Shown piece after piece: positions 63,518-64,000 of a DNA stretch of 64,000 bases. A program made the translations under genes and the position numbers. Numbering within the stretch: the stretch's first letter is position 1; each line of letters starts with the position of its first letter. The stretch covers positions 1 to 64,000 of the forward strand of contig NZ_JANFNH010000023.1 in NCBI RefSeq assembly GCF_024436055.1, written 5' to 3'. Origin of the DNA: Streptantibioticus rubrisoli. GTDB taxonomy: Bacteria > Actinomycetota > Actinomycetes > Streptomycetales > Streptomycetaceae. Under the pieces are notes generated by a model, which worked only from the letters and a program-made list of their open reading frames with translations, made no database searches and was not told the DNA's origin.

Positions 63518-64000
63518 GTGAGCCAACCGGACAAGCACCCCGAGGGGACCCCTCAGGAGGGGCACGGCCCGGGGCACGGCCCGGGGCGCGGCCTGTGGCC
63601 GCTCGGCCGGGCGAGCGAGGCGGCACCGGCCGGTCGGCCGCCCGCGGGGCGAGTGGACGGCGCCCCCCGGCGCGGCGGACCACCGCAGGGGGACCTGCGG
63701 GGCGTCCCGTTCCCGCTCGGCGACTGGGGGGACCCGGCGCGCCGCCTCGGCGAGCTGTACCGCTGGGCGGAGGACAGCGCGCTGCGCACCGCCGACTGGT
63801 ACCTGGCGGACCGGGTGTGGAAGCGCCGCTGGGCCCGCGCGCTGCGGGTCACCACCGTGCTCGGGGTGGCCACCGGACTGGCGCTGCCGCTGGTGCAGTT
63901 GACGCACACCGCCAACGACCTGGCGGGCTGGGGGTATCTCGGTCTGCTGGCCGCCGCCGTGTGCGTCGGTGTCGACCGGTGGTTCGGGCTGACCTCGGGC
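63518..64000 (+). CDS. SLATT-domain-like membrane protein, 3' truncated by window end
   Basis: A frame starting at GTG (VSQPDKHPEG) runs open to the window end, 161 codons so far. After about 65 residues of Gly/Pro/Arg-rich low complexity comes LGDWGDPARRLGELYRWAE, a helix rich in Trp and Arg, and two membrane helices (about 113-127 and 136-150). This is the layout of SLATT proteins, two-helix membrane proteins linked to nucleotide signalling and defence. The gene is in a plausible place next to purD as in other streptomycetes. Family assignment rests on pattern and is moderate. Confidence 0.6.
   Translation, partial: MSQPDKHPEGTPQEGHGPGHGPGRGLWPLGRASEAAPAGRPPAGRVDGAPRRGGPPQGDLRGVPFPLGDWGDPARRLGELYRWAEDSALRTADWYLADRVWKRRWARALRVTTVLGVATGLALPLVQLTHTANDLAGWGYLGLLAAAVCVGVDRWFGLTSG

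Overview
The window is a high-GC actinobacterial chromosome segment, almost certainly from Streptomyces or a close relative in the Streptomycetaceae. The developmental regulator BldC, the xenogeneic silencer Lsr2, a DUF3073 protein, valine dehydrogenase and a c-di-AMP riboswitch ahead of an M23 peptidase all sit in their usual streptomycete company. Short overlaps of the GTGA/ATGA type link many genes, and GTG starts are common.

Layout. 1-11.8 kb is core chromosome: an L-2-hydroxyglutarate oxidase-like enzyme, tRNA methyltransferase TrmB, a PrsW-type membrane protease, a HAD phosphatase, small exported and membrane proteins, the riboswitch-controlled M23 peptidase, and a FtsW/RodA-type protein flanked by two membrane-anchored esterases. 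11.9-18.8 kb is accessory: a membrane protein, a deleted short-chain dehydrogenase relic, a ferredoxin / ferredoxin reductase / cytochrome P450 cassette, another membrane protein and a GH15 glucoamylase-like enzyme.

18.8-27.0 kb looks like a small island inserted at a tRNA-Lys gene. A 44-bp copy of the tRNA 3' half marks the left end and the intact tRNA-Lys gene marks the right end. Inside are an exported protein made of four ALF repeats, an exported S1-protease homologue lacking its catalytic His and Ser and fused to a repeat domain, a small exported protein, and a roughly 1,170-residue exported protein (two ALF blocks, two Ala-rich coiled coils, a variable-looking C-terminal tip) followed at once by a small cytosolic protein. 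The last two have the architecture of a polymorphic toxin and its immunity protein. This is the most novel-looking system in the window.

27-43.8 kb returns to core genes: a broken amino-acid permease, a DEAD-box RNA helicase, a fluoride channel pair around a DUF190 gene, an MFS transporter, a small zincin, a tRNA-Glu/Asp/Phe cluster, an HrpA helicase, a second tRNA-Asp, bldC, vdh, and a DUF3073 gene with a long structured leader.

43.9-64 kb is organised around de novo purine synthesis: purM-purF, purL-purQ-purS, purC and purD, all on the minus strand. Between them lie lsr2, three tRNA-Gly genes (one with a badly degraded T arm), an ABC exporter with a two-component system, an MFS carboxylate-type transporter, a dimethylformamidase-like protein, a membrane protein resembling an inactivated M48 peptidase, and the start of a SLATT-type membrane protein cut off by the window end. 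No rRNA, CRISPR array, transposase or integrase was seen.
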